Assembly: GCF_013366375.1 (NCBI RefSeq)
Contig: NZ_JABWMJ010000005.1
Coordinates: 248,001-312,000 of the forward strand
Direction of reading: 5' to 3'
Source of the DNA: Rhizobacter koreensis
GTDB taxonomy: Bacteria > Pseudomonadota > Gammaproteobacteria > Burkholderiales > Burkholderiaceae_C
DNA: 64,000 nt
The notes below the pieces were generated by a model. That model was not told the DNA's origin. It did no database searches and saw only the letters and a list, made by a program, of their open reading frames with translations. The translations under genes were made by a program, and so were the position numbers. Every line of letters starts with the position of its first letter. The first letter of the stretch is position 1. Shown piece by piece: positions 1 to 7,482 of this stretch.

Positions 1-70
1 GCGGCCGAATGCCTGCGTCGCCAGTGCGGCTTGCCTGTCACCCGATGGTCGCCGTCACCCACCTGTGGTA

Positions 71-86
71 CTGTATAAACGTACAG
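71..86. promoter_or_regulatory. LexA-binding SOS box
   Basis: CTGTATAAACGTACAG fits the canonical CTGT-N8-ACAG LexA operator exactly. It contains a TATAAA hexamer (74-79) that could act as a -10 element, so bound LexA would block transcription. The small ORFs at 108 and 241 on the plus strand lie directly downstream. A gene to the left of the window on the minus strand could instead, or also, be the target. Confidence 0.8.
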
Positions 87-107
87 CCAAGCTCCACGGG
101 TGACACC

Positions 108-191
108 ATGCCATCGCACTACCGCCAGCTCTACCGTCCGAAAGCCGACAATCTGCCGCCATGGGTTCGCCGCATCGTCCTCTGGTTCTGA
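108..191 (+). CDS. possible 27-aa SOS-controlled peptide
   Basis: This short ORF starts 22 bases after the LexA box and encodes 27 residues. It is rich in Arg/Tyr/Trp and ends in PPWVRRIVLWF. It has no convincing transmembrane segment and only a weak ribosome-binding site. Known SOS peptides such as E. coli TisB and DinQ are of similar size, but I see no sequence relationship. It may equally be untranslated leader of the gene at 241. Codon use is less GC-biased than in the neighbouring genes. Confidence 0.25.
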   Translation: MPSHYRQLYRPKADNLPPWVRRIVLWF

Positions 192-240
192 CCGCTTCCG
201 GGCCGGCTTGCAGGCACGGGCGAAGCGGCGAGTCGCGGCC

Positions 241-468
241 ATGAACGCGCCGCTGCTGCCCGAGATCTTCGCGCGCGCCGAAGACGAGCCCCAGGCCGAC
301 CTGCCGCTCGCCGCCGAGGGCGTGCTGCGCTACGTGTGGGAGGGCCGCTTCGGCCCCATGCTGATCGAGGTGCGCGATGGCCGCGCCTACGTCAACGGCC
401 AGGCGGTCGAGCCGGCGGTAGGCGAGACCGGGCCTTCGATCGACGAGGACCGCGCGCCCCGGCCCTAG
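241..468 (+). CDS. small conserved-looking hypothetical protein, probably SOS-regulated
   Basis: This encodes 75 residues, starting MNAPLLPEIF, with strongly GC-ending codons that support real coding. The middle, around residues 33-55, reads YVWEGRFGPMLIEVRDGRAYVNG, alternating hydrophobic and polar residues as in a small beta-sheet protein. The tail is acidic and Pro-rich. I cannot name a family. It is the first well-supported coding region after the LexA box at 71-86, so LexA control is inferred from position. ATG 241 was chosen because upstream in-frame codons look non-coding; the Shine-Dalgarno site is weak. Confidence 0.6.
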   Translation: MNAPLLPEIFARAEDEPQADLPLAAEGVLRYVWEGRFGPMLIEVRDGRAYVNGQAVEPAVGETGPSIDEDRAPRP

Positions 469-587
469 CGGCCAGCGCGCTGCCGGGGCGACCGAACCCG
501 CCGCGATTCGCTTCGAGCACACGCCTGCCGCTCGTGCAGGGCGGCCTCACCCGCCTGCCGCGACGCTGTCGCTGGCAGACTTCGTGG

Positions 588-1838
588 ATGCGGATCCTCA
601 TCAAGACCCTGCTCGGCACACTGCTCGCGCTGCTGCTTGCCGCCGGGATCGCGCTTGCGCTCGCGGTCGACAGCGCGCCACGTGTCCTGCCGCGCACCGA
701 CGTATCGCCCGCCGATGTCGATCGCGCGGTGACGCTCGCGCGTGAGCACGGGGCCAGGCTGACCGCGATCGGAGTCTCGCGCGCGCTCCGTCTCGACGCA
801 CGCGACGTCGACCTGCTGGTCCGCCACGCCGTTCAGCGGGTCCTGCGCGCCGACGCCCGGGCACGTCTCGAGAGCGGCCGCATGGTCGTCGACGCCAGTG
901 TTCCGGCGCCTCTGGGGCGCTGGCTCAACGTGGAGCTGGGACTGCGCCAGAGCGGCGCGGCACTGCCCCAGATCGAGCGCGTGCGGGTCGGCTCGCTGCC
1001 GCTGCCTCCCACGCTCGTGACGGCGGCGGCGCAGCGGTACGCCGCCCGCCGCGGCGTGAACCTGGACCAGTTGCTCGGCGTCGAGTGGATCGAGCACGTC
1101 ACGTTCAGCCCGCAGGCGCTCGCGGTCACCTACCACGTCGAGCCGGACACCCTGAAACGCCTGCGCGCGGCGATGGCGCCTTCGACGCTGAAGGAGGCCC
1201 GGCTGCGCGCGTACCACGACCGCTTCGTCGAGGTGAGCCGACGCGCGACCGGCGGGCACCTCGATCTCGCGCCGATGCTGCGGGCGCTGTTCGAACTGGC
1301 TGCCGCACGCAGCGCCGATGGGCACGATGTCGTCGAGGAGAACCGCGCGGCGTTGCTGACGCTGACGCTCCATGCGAACCAGCGCCCCCTCGGCCTGCTC
1401 GTGCCTGCCGCATCGAGCTGGCCGGTCGCGCCTCTGGTGGTCGTGACGCTGCGCGGCCGCCCCGACTCGGCGCTGCACTTCCTGGTGTCGGCGGTGCTCG
1501 CCGCCGAGGCCGACACGCCGCTCTCGAAGGCGGTGGGCGTGTGGAAGGAGCTCGAAGACGCCAAGCGCGGCGGCAGCGGGTTCAGCTTCAACGACCTCGC
1601 GGCCGATCGCGCCGGCACCCGCTTCGGCCATCTCGCAGTGCGTGAGGCCGCCGAGTTGCAGTCGCGCATCGCGGCGACCACGCGCGACGCCGACCTGATG
1701 CCGGGCGCCGCCGACCTGCCCGAAGGCATGTCGGAAGCGGATTTCCAGGCACGCTTCGGCGGCATCGAGGGCGAGGCCTACCAGCGCCTCGTCGCCGACA
1801 TCGACCGCCGCATCGAGGCGATGCCGATGTTTCGCTGA
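588..1838 (+). CDS. membrane-anchored or exported hypothetical protein
   Basis: A 416-residue protein begins MRILIKTLLGTLLALLLAAGIALALAV, a Lys/Arg start followed by one hydrophobic helix, so it should be an exported protein or N-terminal membrane anchor with a periplasmic body. ATG 588 was chosen because it places this signal at the N-terminus; the upstream in-frame extension is Arg/Pro-rich and looks non-coding. The body is a mix of helical stretches (for example around residues 150-200) with no cysteine pairs, metal motif or nucleotide site that I recognise. The gene is followed after 31 bases by another hypothetical on the same strand and may be co-transcribed with it. Confidence 0.75.
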   Translation: MRILIKTLLGTLLALLLAAGIALALAVDSAPRVLPRTDVSPADVDRAVTLAREHGARLTAIGVSRALRLDARDVDLLVRHAVQRVLRADARARLESGRMVVDASVPAPLGRWLNVELGLRQSGAALPQIERVRVGSLPLPPTLVTAAAQRYAARRGVNLDQLLGVEWIEHVTFSPQALAVTYHVEPDTLKRLRAAMAPSTLKEARLRAYHDRFVEVSRRATGGHLDLAPMLRALFELAAARSADGHDVVEENRAALLTLTLHANQRPLGLLVPAASSWPVAPLVVVTLRGRPDSALHFLVSAVLAAEADTPLSKAVGVWKELEDAKRGGSGFSFNDLAADRAGTRFGHLAVREAAELQSRIAATTRDADLMPGAADLPEGMSEADFQARFGGIEGEAYQRLVADIDRRIEAMPMFR

Positions 1839-1869
1839 CGAGCGGGGCACCGCCGTTCCTGGACCTCCG

Positions 1870-2175
1870 ATGCACCTCGTCCAGTTGCTGCTTCCCGTCT
1901 ACGACAACGCCGGCGCCGCGTTTCCGAAGGCGCTCTACGAGGACGTGCGGCGCGAGCTCGTCGACCGCTTCGGCGGCATCACCACCTACAGCCGCGCGCC
2001 GGCCAAGGGGCTCTGGCGCGACGGGGGCGGTGTCGATCGCGACGACATCGTCGTCTACGAGGTGATGGCCGACGCGCTCGACCGCGCATGGTGGGCGGGC
2101 TACCGGGCGAGCCTCGAGCAGCGCTTCGCGCAGGACGAGGTGGTGGTGCGCGCGCTGGCCGCCGAGCGGCTGTAG
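1870..2175 (+). CDS. conserved hypothetical protein, about 100 aa
   Basis: A 101-residue protein starts MHLVQLLLPVYDN. The pattern LVDRFGGITTYSRAPAKGLW followed by an acidic loop and a C-terminal helix suggests a small alpha/beta fold. It has no signal peptide, so it should be cytoplasmic. I recognise it only as a small conserved type in beta-proteobacteria, without known function. It sits 31 bases after the exported protein ending at 1838 and is the last gene before a 451-base gap. Confidence 0.7.
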   Translation: MHLVQLLLPVYDNAGAAFPKALYEDVRRELVDRFGGITTYSRAPAKGLWRDGGGVDRDDIVVYEVMADALDRAWWAGYRASLEQRFAQDEVVVRALAAERL

Positions 2176-2626
2176 CGCGGGCCGGCTCGCACGCGGACCT
2201 CGATCGCGCGCCTCGCCGGGTGACACCCGGCGCGGTCGGGCCGACGCGAGCGGCCGGGTGCGACGGTTCGCTTCCCGTGCAGGGCGCAGACACGCGCCAT
2301 CGCGATGCCGCCGCTGCCTTGGCCGACCGCCACGACGCAGGGCAACGAACCGTCGCCGCGCGGCCGAGCAGGCCCGGCCATGCGACGCCGCCGCGCGAGT
2401 GGCGTCGCCGTTCGACCGTCTGCGCCGCCCGCGTCGGGTTTGTTCCTACTCACAAGGAAGGGGTCAACGCTTTCAATCGCACCAACTCCCTTCGGAACGG
2501 CGTTCCGTACAACGAAACGCACGTGACGCTCCCCACTCGGGACGGGCCGAGCGCCGGCGGGAGCGACGTCCCGACCTGCGCCAACGATCAGGCCGCCGCG
2601 GCGCCCTGACATGAAGAGGAGACCCC
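2176..2626. other. 451-bp intergenic region upstream of the PQQ-type gene
   Basis: No convincing gene is seen; the short ORFs here lack coding bias and ribosome sites. It holds a perfect stem-loop at 2215-2231 (GCCGGGT / ACCCGGC, loop GAC), which could end the upstream transcript but has no T-run. It also holds an inverted repeat at 2493-2507 near the expected promoter of the gene at 2627. A Shine-Dalgarno-like GAAGAGGAG precedes that gene. Confidence 0.5.
2493..2507. promoter_or_regulatory. inverted repeat, candidate operator
   Basis: CGGAAC-GGC-GTTCCG is a perfect inverted repeat about 120 bases before the start of the PQQ-type gene. The overlapping TTCCGTACAACGAA (2503-2516) is a second, imperfect inverted repeat. 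The size and form suit a dimeric regulator. No regulator gene is adjacent, so the binding protein is unknown. Confidence 0.3.
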
Positions 2627-5335
2627 ATGAAGCTCAGTGCCACCGCCACGACGCTCGTCGCGCTCGCGGCTCTCTCGACTCCGACCGTCATGTTCGGCGC
2701 GGCGGCCGATCTCAATGCCTGCTGCACGCCAGGTGATCAGGACATGCCCAAGAGCGGCGGCAACCTGGGCAACCAGAGCTACTCGTCGCTGAGCCAGGTC
2801 AACCGCTCGAACATCAGCCAGCTCGGCCCGGTTTGGAAGACCAGCACGTCGGCGGCGGCGGTGACCCAGCCGACCCCGCGAGCGGGCGCGGCCGACACCG
2901 GGCAGCAGACCACGCCGGTCGTGGTCGATGGCGTGATCTACGCCGACACGCCGGCGGGTGGCGTGATCGCGGTCAACGGCGCCAATGGCGCGGTGAAGTG
3001 GAAGTGGGAGCCGACGACCGCGAGCGGCGCGCCGTTCGGGACCACCGGAACCCGGCGCGGCGTGTCGGTCGGCGCCGGCAAGGTCTACACGCTCGCGGCC
3101 GGCAACCGCGTCGTGGCCCTCGACAAGGACACCGGTGCGCTGGTCTGGGCGGTGCAGCCGACCGGCCCCAACGGCGCGTCGCTCGGCAACATCGCCAAGG
3201 TCGGCACGATCTATCACGACGGCATGGTGTTCGTCGGCACCAACGACGGCAGCCGCAACGCCGCGTTCGCGGTGCGCGCCAGCGACGGCGGCATGTTGTG
3301 GTCGTTCTACGGCGGCGCCGAGCCGGGCCGCATCGTCACCGACGTCAACGGCGTCAGGGTCGACGCCGGCGCGACCTGGGGCCCGCTGCAGCCCAACGGC
3401 CAGAGCTGCGCGCTCACCTCGGGCACCTCGCCGTGGCTGCATGGCGCGGTCGATCCCGAGCTCGGCATCTTCTACGTGACCTTCGGCAACGTGCGCAGCT
3501 GCCAGTCGTCGCAGGACGGGCAGCAGCGGCCGGGCGACAACCTGTTCGGCAACTCGCTGGTCGCGCTCGACATGCGCACCGGTGCCTACAAGTGGCACCA
3601 CCAGTCGGTGCGGCACGACATCTTCGACATGGACAACGTGCACTCGCCGGTGCTTGCCGACGTGAGCGTCGGCGGGCAGACGCGCAAGGCCATCTACTAC
3701 GGCAGCAAGGCGCACATGACGTTCATCCTAGATCGCACCAACGGCAAGCCGCTGACGGGCGCGATCGTCATGAAGCCGATGGTGGTCGACACGCGCCAGA
3801 ACAACGCGCCGACGCAGCCGTTCCCGGCGCACGGCACCTGGGTCGACACGCTCGGGCCGGGGCCCGACGAATGCATCGTCTGGGAGAAGCTCGGCACCGA
3901 CAACATCCCGGGCAACCCCTGGCGCGGCGTTCCCAACTACAACGGCTACCAGCCTGACGCGCAGGGCAATCTGGTCTACACCGAGCCGAACTACCTCGAC
4001 GTCGACAAGCCGTTCGTGCAGTACCCGGGCGGCTACAACCCCCGTGGCGAGGCGCAGTCGCAGCCGCACCGCCAAGGCTGCCTGTGGGAGCCGCACTTCG
4101 ACTTCCCGGTGCTGACGATGTCGAGCCAGAACGGCGGCGCCGACCTGTCGAACCACGGCTACAGCCCGCGCACCAACCTGTATTACGTGCCGTACGGCGT
4201 CGCGCCGGTCGCGCACTACCGCTCGGCCGGCAGCAACGGCCTGCGCGCGCTCGGCGAGTACCAGACCGGCGGCGTGTTCGCGATCAACGCGTCGACCGGC
4301 AAGCTGGTGTGGCAGAACCACCTCGGCCTCGACGCGGCGCACGGCCAAGGCGTGCTCGCGACGGCCGGCGACCTGCTGTTCGCGAGCCAGCCGGACGGCA
4401 TGCTCTACGCGCTCGACGCCACCAACGGCAAGACGCTGTGGAAGTTCCAGACCGACGGCGAGATCGAAGGTGCGGTGACGACCTACTCGATCAACGGCGA
4501 GCAGTACGTGCTCGCGATCGCCGAGGGCGACAAGCTGTGGGCGTTCAAGCTCGGCGGCAGCTACAAGTCGGCCTCGGGCAGCAGCGAGATGCCGACACCC
4601 GCGCCGTTCGTCGTTCGGCGCGCGGTCGGCGGCAGCGCGGTCGAGGGCAGCACGCTGAACAACACCGTCTACCTGGCGCGGCCGAACCGCACCGACGTCG
4701 CCGCCTCGGTCGACAGCATCGCGACCAACGGCATGAGCCCGACGTTCATGCGGGTTCCGGTTGGCACGACGGTGACGTTCACCAACCCCGGGCCGGCGCA
4801 GATGCCGAACTTCCCGAACCAGAAGATGCACTGCGCGACGCAGTTCTTCGAGGGCCTGTTCAACCCGAAGCTCGCTCCGGGAGAGTCGTTCCAGTACACC
4901 TTCACCAAGGAAGGCGAGTACTTCTTCAACGACTGCACGGACCCGCGTCCGACCGGCAAGGTGGTCGCGTACCACGTGCCGCAAGACGTGCCCGGTGCGC
5001 TGCAGCTGGTTCCGTCGACGCTCAACATGCGTGCCGCCAACGGCGTCTTCACCAGCGTGCAGGGCCTCGTCACGACGTCGTTCAAGGTGCCTGCCGGCTA
5101 CACGCGGCCGACCGAGGTGCGTCTGAAGACGCCGCTCTCGACGATGCTGTTCCCGGCCGTCACCGCCACGCTGAGCGGCGACGGACGCACCCTCGTCGCG
5201 ACCTTCGACAAGGCGCTGATCGACAACAACATGCCGGCCGGCGACGCGGTGCCGCTGACGCTGATGGCCAACTTCATGAATGCCGGCGCCGAGAAGCAGC
5301 TGACGTCGACCGCGACGGTCCGCGTGATCAAGTAG
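2627..5335 (+). CDS. secreted PQQ-type beta-propeller dehydrogenase-like protein with C-terminal cupredoxin-like domain
   Basis: 902 residues. Residues 1-26 are a signal peptide ending near MFGAAA, so the protein is periplasmic. Residues about 40-650 are a quinoprotein-type propeller: repeated blades such as VVALDKDTGALVWAV and LYALDATNGKTLWKF, plus the HDIFDMD and FGN segments typical of PQQ alcohol dehydrogenases. There is no CxxCH haem-c motif. Residues about 690-790 resemble a cupredoxin (VPVGTTVTFTNPGP..., GEYFFNDC). The expected type-1 copper pattern Cys-x2-His...Met after C770 is missing (C-T-D-P-R-P-T-G), although H735 and C736 are present. Substrate is unknown. PQQ biosynthesis genes are not in the window. 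A strong terminator follows at 5392. Confidence 0.85.
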   Translation: MKLSATATTLVALAALSTPTVMFGAAADLNACCTPGDQDMPKSGGNLGNQSYSSLSQVNRSNISQLGPVWKTSTSAAAVTQPTPRAGAADTGQQTTPVVVDGVIYADTPAGGVIAVNGANGAVKWKWEPTTASGAPFGTTGTRRGVSVGAGKVYTLAAGNRVVALDKDTGALVWAVQPTGPNGASLGNIAKVGTIYHDGMVFVGTNDGSRNAAFAVRASDGGMLWSFYGGAEPGRIVTDVNGVRVDAGATWGPLQPNGQSCALTSGTSPWLHGAVDPELGIFYVTFGNVRSCQSSQDGQQRPGDNLFGNSLVALDMRTGAYKWHHQSVRHDIFDMDNVHSPVLADVSVGGQTRKAIYYGSKAHMTFILDRTNGKPLTGAIVMKPMVVDTRQNNAPTQPFPAHGTWVDTLGPGPDECIVWEKLGTDNIPGNPWRGVPNYNGYQPDAQGNLVYTEPNYLDVDKPFVQYPGGYNPRGEAQSQPHRQGCLWEPHFDFPVLTMSSQNGGADLSNHGYSPRTNLYYVPYGVAPVAHYRSAGSNGLRALGEYQTGGVFAINASTGKLVWQNHLGLDAAHGQGVLATAGDLLFASQPDGMLYALDATNGKTLWKFQTDGEIEGAVTTYSINGEQYVLAIAEGDKLWAFKLGGSYKSASGSSEMPTPAPFVVRRAVGGSAVEGSTLNNTVYLARPNRTDVAASVDSIATNGMSPTFMRVPVGTTVTFTNPGPAQMPNFPNQKMHCATQFFEGLFNPKLAPGESFQYTFTKEGEYFFNDCTDPRPTGKVVAYHVPQDVPGALQLVPSTLNMRAANGVFTSVQGLVTTSFKVPAGYTRPTEVRLKTPLSTMLFPAVTATLSGDGRTLVATFDKALIDNNMPAGDAVPLTLMANFMNAGAEKQLTSTATVRVIK

Positions 5336-5391
5336 TCTCCCGACGAGGAGCCGGGTGCCGCGAGCGGTACCCGGTGATTCGGTCGACTTCA

Positions 5392-5418
5392 GGGCCGCGC
5401 GATGCGCGGCCCTTTTTT
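5392..5418 (+). terminator. intrinsic terminator of the PQQ-type gene
   Basis: A perfect 9-bp stem GGGCCGCGC / GCGCGGCCC with loop GAT is followed by six T. It lies 56 bases after the stop codon at 5335. A weaker hairpin (CCGGGT...ACCCGG) lies just before it at about 5351-5373. Confidence 0.9.
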
Positions 5419-5513
5419 GCGTGGAGCGATTCGCCGAGCGCCCGTCCGGCCGATCGATGCCACGGGCGGTCAACCGAAGCGCGGCGTGCCGCGTCTTAGA
5501 CCGCGAGGGCCGA

Positions 5514-5539
5514 CGCGAGCGGCGTCGACGCCGCTCGCG
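5514..5539. repeat. 26-bp perfect palindrome
   Basis: From the C at 5514 to the G at 5539 the sequence equals its own reverse complement, centred on GTCGAC. It has no spacer, so it is more like a protein-binding dyad than a hairpin. It lies about 90 bases before the methyltransferase start, where it could be an operator. The binding protein is unknown. Confidence 0.5.
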
Positions 5540-5627
5540 GGCGAGGCGGTCGGGGCAGCACCGGGCGAGCGTCCGACGACCCGTCGCCACACGGCCCTCG
5601 CCGATCATTTCTTTCAGCGGCCGCGCC

Positions 5628-7142
5628 ATGCTCAGCACCGACACCTCGAACGCGGCGCTCGTCGGCCGCTACGACGAGATTCCCTACGACGCCAAGCCGC
5701 ACGAGGCGACGCACCCCGCGCGCCTGGCGGCGATCGCCACGCTGGCCGGCCACGCCGGCCCGGCGCAGCACGCCGCACGCGTGCTCGAGGTCGGCTGCAG
5801 CGAGGGCGTCAACCTGATCGCGATGGCGGTCTCGATGCCCGCTGCGCAGTTCGTCGGCTGCGACCTCTCGCCGCGGGCGATCGCCGCCGGCCGGGCGATG
5901 GTCGACACGCTCGGCCTTGGCAACGTCACGCTCGTCGAGGGCGATCTCGCGGAGCTTCCCGCCGAACTCGGTGCGTTCGACTTCGTGATCGCGCACGGCG
6001 TCTACTCGTGGGTGCCGGCGCCGGTGCGCGACGCGCTGTTCGCGCTTGCGCAGCAGCGGCTGACGCCGGCCGGCATCGCCTACGTGAGCTTTAACGTGCT
6101 GCCCGGCTGCCGCGTGCGTCAGGCCGCGTGGGACGTGCTGCACCGGCACGTCGACCTTCTCGATAGCGCACGGGCGCGCGTCGACGCCGCGCGCGCGCTG
6201 GCTCAGCAGCTCGCGACGGTCCTCGCGCCGAGCGTCGAGGCCGACCAGGCGCTGCGTGCCGAGTTCCGGGCGCTGGCCGAACGCAGCGACAGCGAGCTCT
6301 TCCACGACGACCTCGCGGTGCCGAACGAACCGGTGCTGTTCGACACCTTCGCGCGCCATGCGGCCGAGCACGGCCTGCGCTGGCTCGGCGAGGCGCAGCT
6401 GCAGAGCACGAGCGTCGGCGATCTGCCGGCCGAGACGCAGGACGCGCTGGCGCGACTCGAGCCGTTGGCGCGCGAGCAGTACCTCGACTTCGTGCGGCTG
6501 CGACGCTTTCGCCAATCGCTGCTGGTGCGCGTCGACGCGCCCACGGACGCTCGTCCGCCCGTCGAGCGCGTCGCCGCGCTGCACGTGTCGGCGAGCTGGG
6601 AACTCGCGCGGCTCGCCGGCGCCGGCGGCATCCACAAGCTCGCCAAGAGGCTCGACCCCGCGAGCGGCGGCGGCGGTGCGATCCGCAAGCTGCTCGAGAC
6701 GCTGGTCGCGAACCAGCCGGCGGCGCTGCCGGTGGCCGCGCTGCCCGATCTCATCGGCGGCGCGCTCGCGCGCCCGCTCGACACGGTGCTGGTCGACGCC
6801 GCCGCGGCCGGGCTCGTCACCCTGCACGCCGAGCCGCCGCCGCTCACCGTGCAGCCGGGCGAGCGGCCGCTCGCAAGCCCGCTGGCGCGCCTGCAGGCGC
6901 GCACGGCGAGCAGCGTGACGACGCTCGCCCACACCCACGTCAGCATCGCCGACGCGCAAGCGATGAAACTGCTGCCGCTGGTCGACGGCAGCCGCGACCG
7001 CGCGGCGCTCGGCGTCGCCGCCGGGCACATCGCGCCAGCGCTCGGCGCGCGCAGCGCCGACTTCGTGAACTTCGCGCTCGACAAGTTCGCCCGGCTCGGC
7101 CTGCTGGCGGTCGAGACGCCGGCGAACGGATCGGTTCGCTGA
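5628..7142 (+). CDS. class I SAM-dependent methyltransferase with methyltransferase regulatory domain
   Basis: 504 residues. The N-terminal third is a Rossmann-type methyltransferase: motif I VLEVGCSEGVNL near residue 52, an acidic residue at the end of strand 2 (FVGCDLSPRAI), and GAFDFVIAHGVYSWV as motif II. The middle and C-terminal parts match the layout of proteins with the methyltransferase regulatory domain (PF10119 type), which often have a winged-helix end. Substrate is unknown; protein or small-molecule methylation are both possible. ATG 5628 was chosen because the family begins with a short segment such as YDEIPYDAKPHEATHP, and the upstream extension is Arg-rich noise over the terminator. 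A small hypothetical follows. Confidence 0.85.
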   Translation: MLSTDTSNAALVGRYDEIPYDAKPHEATHPARLAAIATLAGHAGPAQHAARVLEVGCSEGVNLIAMAVSMPAAQFVGCDLSPRAIAAGRAMVDTLGLGNVTLVEGDLAELPAELGAFDFVIAHGVYSWVPAPVRDALFALAQQRLTPAGIAYVSFNVLPGCRVRQAAWDVLHRHVDLLDSARARVDAARALAQQLATVLAPSVEADQALRAEFRALAERSDSELFHDDLAVPNEPVLFDTFARHAAEHGLRWLGEAQLQSTSVGDLPAETQDALARLEPLAREQYLDFVRLRRFRQSLLVRVDAPTDARPPVERVAALHVSASWELARLAGAGGIHKLAKRLDPASGGGGAIRKLLETLVANQPAALPVAALPDLIGGALARPLDTVLVDAAAAGLVTLHAEPPPLTVQPGERPLASPLARLQARTASSVTTLAHTHVSIADAQAMKLLPLVDGSRDRAALGVAAGHIAPALGARSADFVNFALDKFARLGLLAVETPANGSVR

Positions 7143-7224
7143 CCGGCGCCCGGCGCACGTGCCGGCGTGGAGCGTTGAAGGTGGCGGTCCGACAATCGCG
7201 CCTGGAGCGGACGACGGAGCGCGT

Positions 7225-7461
7225 GTGAAGACCTACGACATCGAAGTGCAGCGCCTGAAGTCGGCGCGCCATGACCACGGAATGATCGAGCTCGGCGCCG
7301 ACGCGCTGGTGCAGACACGCCAGCTGCGCGACGGCCAGCCGGACGCGAGCGCGTTGCGCCTCACGGTCGACAACGCGCGCGCGCTGGTGCTGCTGCTCAA
7401 GCAGCAGCTCGCCGAGCTCGACAAGCTGCAGCCGCGCAGCCGCCGCTCGGGTCGCGCCTGA
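7225..7461 (+). CDS. small hypothetical protein
   Basis: 78 residues from a GTG start preceded by GGAG at good spacing. An ATG at 7159 would add 22 residues of non-typical sequence, so GTG is preferred. The core reads VKTYDIEVQRLKSARHDHG, then a central segment and a leucine-rich helix LVLLLKQQLAEL, ending in a basic tail. Cytoplasmic; no recognised domain. It lies 82 bases after the methyltransferase and converges with the thiamine-diphosphate enzyme. Confidence 0.6.
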   Translation: MKTYDIEVQRLKSARHDHGMIELGADALVQTRQLRDGQPDASALRLTVDNARALVLLLKQQLAELDKLQPRSRRSGRA

Positions 7462-7482
7462 GGCGAGCTGCCGCGCGGCGCC

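Noticed and set aside
2627..5335. Possible haem-c domain in the PQQ-type protein
   Set aside because: No CxxCH motif is present; the N-terminal NACC is not a haem site.
2238..5523. A 17-bp direct repeat (2238-2254 and 5507-5523) flanking the PQQ-type gene
   Set aside because: In 64 kb of about 70% GC DNA, roughly one such exact pair is expected by chance. There is no sign of a mobile element between the copies.
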